In this document: piece by piece, positions 60,677 to 64,000 of the stretch
How the letters are laid out: every line of letters begins with the position of its first letter
Numbering within the stretch: position 1 is the first letter of the stretch
From: Clostridium sp. BJN0001
GTDB lineage: Bacteria; Bacillota; Clostridia; Clostridiales; Clostridiaceae
Assembly: GCF_022869825.1 (NCBI RefSeq)
Contig: NZ_CP094971.1
Span: 807,501-871,500, forward strand
Length of the DNA stretch: 64,000 nt
Reading direction: 5' to 3'
Notes under the pieces: generated by a model
Told to the model about the DNA's origin: nothing
Database searches by the model: none
Seen by the model: the letters and a program-made list of their open reading frames with translations, nothing else
Position numbers and translations under genes: made by a program

Positions 60677-63600
60677 TGAGACCTGTTAAACTTACTTTAA
60701 ATGCATTTGGACCATATAGGGGAAAAACTGTACTTGATTTTAATGATCTTAAGGAAAATAATATTTATCTAATATGTGGGCCTACAGGTGCTGGTAAAAC
60801 TACAATATTTGATGCAATATCATATGCACTTTATGATGAGCCAAGTGGAAGCAGCAGAGTAACAAAATCATTCAGAAGCGATTTTGCAGATGAAAAAGAT
60901 ATAACATATGTAGAACTGGAATTCAGCATAAAAGATAAAAGATATTTTATAAAAAGAAGACCTGAGCAGTCATACATTAAAGTATATAAAAATGGAAAGA
61001 AAAAACGTTTAGTTCAAAAAAGTGATGTCGAATTTTTTAAGATAGGATCAGATAAAGTATTAACTAATAAAGCTGAAGTCATAAAAAAGATAGAAGAAAT
61101 TGTAGGACTTGATGAAAAACAATTTAGGCAGATAGTAATGCTTCCTCAAGGCGAATTTAAAAAACTTCTTGAAGCAGACAGCAAAGATAAAGAAGAGATA
61201 TTTAGAAATGTATTTGGTACAGAAAAATTCTCCAAAGTAAAAGACGAACTTATTAAACGTGAAATTAATTTAAAAAATAAAATTAATCGAGGTATTATCG
61301 AAAGAAATTCATGTGTTTTACGGATTAACCCATCAGATAAAGAAGAACTCTATAATCTTATAAATGCAGAAGATATTGATTTTCAAGAGATTAAAAAACT
61401 CACAGAAGATTTAATAAAAGATGATGAATGTATATATAAAGAAACTGAAAAAGATAAAATATCATTAAAAAAAGAGATTTCAGATTCTGAGAAAAATATA
61501 GTAATAAGTGCTGAAAACAATAAAAAGCTTGAAAGACAGGATGAGGTTTTTAAAAGAATTACTGAACTTGAAAATAAAAAAGATGATATAGATAATTTTA
61601 AAAAGAGTGTTCAAAAAGCATTAAAGGCAGAAAAGCTTGAAATAGCTGAGAAAAACATTAATGATATAAAATATAGAATTAACGAAATAAATAAAAAGAT
61701 AAAAAAATCTGAAGAAAATTTTAATTTAGAAAAAGTAAAAAAAGAAAAGGCAGAAGAAAATTTAAATAAAGCATCTAAAGATCTTGAAGAAAAAACATCT
61801 CTTATTGAAGAAAAAGCAAAGCTTACAGAAGAAAGAGAGAAACTTTTAAAATATAGCACAATTAATAAAGAGATGAAAAAAACAAAGGAAGAAACTGAAT
61901 CCCTTAAACAAAAGCTTCAAAGCTTAAAAATTGAAAATGATAAAAATTCAAAAGAAATTGAAAAAATAGATACTAAAATCAAAGAGTTTAGTGAAAAAGA
62001 AGTGTTAAAAGTAAAAACTCAAAATAGTTTAAATCAAAAGATGGAACAGAGAAATTCACTAGCTACATTATATAAGAATATAAAAAATTATGAGAAGATG
62101 TGTAGTGAAAAAGAAAAATACAATTTAGAATTTTTAGAAATAGAGAAAAAGTATAAGAATTCAAAAAGAGAATATGAAAATGCAGATGAGCTTTTTAGAA
62201 AAAGTATGGCAGGAGTTCTTGCAGATAATTTAAAAGAAAATATGCCATGCCCTGTATGTGGTTCATTAAATCATCCATCACCTGCATTAAAACTAGCTCA
62301 TGCACCTTCTGAAGGTGAACTTAAAAAATTAAAAGATACTTATGATGAAAAAACTTTATCATATAATAAACTGTTAAGTGATCTTGCTATTAAAGAGAGT
62401 GAAAAGAATAATTTTTTTATATCTTCAATTAAAGAAGTATATGAAGCTTTTAGAGAAAAAGATTACTTAGATAAAGAATTTGATGAGAATATAGAAAATT
62501 TAAAATTATATATCGTAAATTCAGGCAAAAAAGTAAAATTAGATGTAGATAGAATAAACGATGACTTACTTAAAATAGAAAATGATATTAATGAAAAAAA
62601 TAAACTCCAGAAAAAGTGTGATTTATTAAAAGAAAAAGATGTTTCAAATAATGAAAAAATAGAAAAACTTAATGATGATTTTATGAAGAAAAATGATTCG
62701 TTAAATGTACAGCTTGGACTTTTAAAAGAAATAGAAAATTCTATATCGTCTAAGGAAATGAAAAATGATTCAGAGTTTAAAGATAAAATATCAGAAATCG
62801 AGGAGAAGATAAAGAAACTGGATTTAGAATATAAAAAAGCAGATGAATTATTAAAAAATATAAGTAATAAGATTTTAGAACTAAAAAAAGAGATTGAAAG
62901 CTTTAATTTAGAGATAGATTATAATAATAATAAACTGAAAAGTCAAAATGATGATTTCAATGAACAGTTAAATCAAAGCGAATTTGAAAGCTATGAAGAT
63001 TATAAAAAATCAATTTTAAATGAAGATTTAATTGAAAAATATGAATTAGAAATTGATTCATTTAAGAAAGAATATTCAGCTTTAATATCTGAAAGAGAAA
63101 GACTTAAAAATGATATAGGTTCATATAAAAAAGCAGATATGGATTTACTTAATGAAAATCTTAAGAAGTTAAAAGATAATTTAGATAATATGGAAAATAA
63201 AGAAAGAGAAATTTATATGAGGCTTAATAATAATAAATTATCTTTAAAAGGTGCAATAGATCAAAATAATAAGATAAAAGATAAAGAAAGTGAGTACAGC
63301 GTTGTTGCAGAACTTTCAAAACTTACTAAAGGCGAAAATAGAGAGAAACTTACATTTGAAAGATATGTACTTGCAGCATATTTTGAAGAGATAGTACATG
63401 CAGCTAATAAAAGATTTTATAAGATGACAGAAGGAAGATATACTTTAAAGAGAAAAGACGATATTAACGATAAAAGAAAGCAGTCAGGACTTGAACTTGA
63501 TGTATTTGATGAATATACAGGAAAAGAACGTCATGTTAAGACATTATCAGGGGGAGAAGGGTTTAAGGCTTCATTATCACTTGCACTTGGTCTTGCAGAT

Positions 63601-63837
63601 GTAATTCAGAGCCATGCAGGTGGAGTAATAATAGAAACAATGTTTGTAGATGAGGGCTTTGGAACACTTGATAGTGAATCACTTGATAGTGCAATAGATG
63701 TACTTATTGATCTTAGAAATATTGGAAGAATAGTTGGAATAATATCTCATGTTGATGAACTTAAAGATAGACTTAACGCAAGGCTTGAAGTAACACCTTC
63801 TAAAAATGGAAGTACAGCTAAGTTTATTGTAAAATAA
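60676..63837 (+). CDS. sbcC: Nuclease SbcCD subunit C
   Basis: Rad50/SMC-type ATPase of 1053 residues. The N-terminal half-site has Walker A CGPTGAGKTTIFDAI (about 34-48) and the Q-loop IVMLPQGEFKKLL. Long coiled coils flank the zinc hook CPVC (about 525-528), which joins two molecules. The C-terminal half-site has the ABC signature LSGGEGFKASLSLALGLAD (about 957) and Walker B MFVDEGFGTLDSE (about 989). Length and layout are normal. Overlaps sbcD by one base and ends in a strong terminator. Confidence 0.96.
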   Translation: MRPVKLTLNAFGPYRGKTVLDFNDLKENNIYLICGPTGAGKTTIFDAISYALYDEPSGSSRVTKSFRSDFADEKDITYVELEFSIKDKRYFIKRRPEQSYIKVYKNGKKKRLVQKSDVEFFKIGSDKVLTNKAEVIKKIEEIVGLDEKQFRQIVMLPQGEFKKLLEADSKDKEEIFRNVFGTEKFSKVKDELIKREINLKNKINRGIIERNSCVLRINPSDKEELYNLINAEDIDFQEIKKLTEDLIKDDECIYKETEKDKISLKKEISDSEKNIVISAENNKKLERQDEVFKRITELENKKDDIDNFKKSVQKALKAEKLEIAEKNINDIKYRINEINKKIKKSEENFNLEKVKKEKAEENLNKASKDLEEKTSLIEEKAKLTEEREKLLKYSTINKEMKKTKEETESLKQKLQSLKIENDKNSKEIEKIDTKIKEFSEKEVLKVKTQNSLNQKMEQRNSLATLYKNIKNYEKMCSEKEKYNLEFLEIEKKYKNSKREYENADELFRKSMAGVLADNLKENMPCPVCGSLNHPSPALKLAHAPSEGELKKLKDTYDEKTLSYNKLLSDLAIKESEKNNFFISSIKEVYEAFREKDYLDKEFDENIENLKLYIVNSGKKVKLDVDRINDDLLKIENDINEKNKLQKKCDLLKEKDVSNNEKIEKLNDDFMKKNDSLNVQLGLLKEIENSISSKEMKNDSEFKDKISEIEEKIKKLDLEYKKADELLKNISNKILELKKEIESFNLEIDYNNNKLKSQNDDFNEQLNQSEFESYEDYKKSILNEDLIEKYELEIDSFKKEYSALISERERLKNDIGSYKKADMDLLNENLKKLKDNLDNMENKEREIYMRLNNNKLSLKGAIDQNNKIKDKESEYSVVAELSKLTKGENREKLTFERYVLAAYFEEIVHAANKRFYKMTEGRYTLKRKDDINDKRKQSGLELDVFDEYTGKERHVKTLSGGEGFKASLSLALGLADVIQSHAGGVIIETMFVDEGFGTLDSESLDSAIDVLIDLRNIGRIVGIISHVDELKDRLNARLEVTPSKNGSTAKFIVK

Positions 63838-63840
63838 ATA

Positions 63841-63880
63841 AAAACCATCTTACATTATTTGCTATGTAAGATGGTTTTTA
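63841..63880 (+). terminator. Rho-independent terminator of sbcDC
   Basis: AAAACCATCTTACAT pairs perfectly with ATGTAAGATGGTTTT (15 bp, 8-base loop), continuing in T residues. It also faces the end of the next, convergent gene. Confidence 0.92.
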
Positions 63881-64000
63881 TATATTTAAATACGGATTGT
63901 TCACCCTCATTTGATAATTTGTTTAATAGAAATTCTAATAATTTTCTTGTCTTTGGATGAATTAAGTAATAATTTTTTCTTTCTTCATAATATTGAAGTG
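63878..64000 (-). CDS. C-terminal end of a minus-strand gene (5' part outside window)
   Basis: The last 40 codons of an open frame on the minus strand reach the window edge, reading LQYYEERKNYYLIHPKTRKL, then EFLLNKLSNEGEQ and ending KYI. It stops within the sbcDC terminator stem, as usual for convergent genes. Too short to name. Confidence 0.45.

Overview
The window comes from a very AT-rich, spore-forming Firmicute, most likely Clostridium sensu stricto. The grounds are the low GC content, an alpha/beta-type small acid-soluble spore protein, a tandem-operon gene style with strong GGAGG ribosome-binding sites, a Trp T-box, a THI-box riboswitch, a CtsR operator in front of clpB, and clostridial families such as DUF4250 and GGGtGRT. 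The species cannot be named from the sequence alone.

Region by region. 1-24.8 kb is core chromosome: the end of a methionine ABC importer operon (metN-metI-metQ), a DUF1232 protein and an RNase H, two tandem HTH-TPR regulators, clpB, a spore protein, an ECF S-component with a P1 peptidase, a secreted beta-lactamase-fold serine hydrolase, the riboswitch-controlled thiazole operon (thiS-thiF-thiG-thiH-thiE/tenI), a TtcA-like sulfurtransferase, two tandem TrpP-like tryptophan transporters behind a T-box, dUTPase, a membrane-anchored glycerophosphodiesterase and tmRNA (ssrA). 24.8-30.8 kb is accessory: a DUF3990 two-gene module lies between the 3' end of ssrA and a 12-bp copy of that end (a possible old attachment site), followed by a three-gene DDE/ATPase/DUF6431 transposon that is itself interrupted by an IS4-family element. 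30.8-40.7 kb returns to metabolism: a 5'-truncated GH13 glucosidase, a nitrilase-family hydrolase, tRNA-Leu, a maltodextrin ABC transporter with a lipoprotein amylase, and a NifU-like/GGGtGRT gene pair.

41-57.5 kb is a decaying defence and mobile-element region. It holds several broken genes, then a type I restriction-modification operon in the order hsdM-hsdS-(DUF6414-like)-(ClpB-like AAA ATPase)-hsdR, then a type III toxin-antitoxin locus (RNA repeat array, terminator, ToxN/AbiQ-family toxin) and a separate orphan copy of the antitoxin-type repeat with its own terminator. An IS3-family element and a second, apparently identical copy of the IS4-family element have broken a receiver-CheC-PAS-GGDEF signalling operon. 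57.5-64 kb is core again: an Lrp regulator, a frameshifted aldo/keto reductase, a small conserved-looking protein, and sbcD-sbcC.

The most interesting items are the R-M operon with two extra genes enclosed between hsdS and hsdR, its HsdS with two near-identical target-recognition halves (predicting a symmetric target), and the type III antitoxin array with an orphan repeat 1.1 kb downstream. Two genes are broken by one extra A in poly(A) tracts and two lack a canonical start where an ATA codon sits at ideal distance from a good ribosome-binding site; these deserve checking against raw reads.
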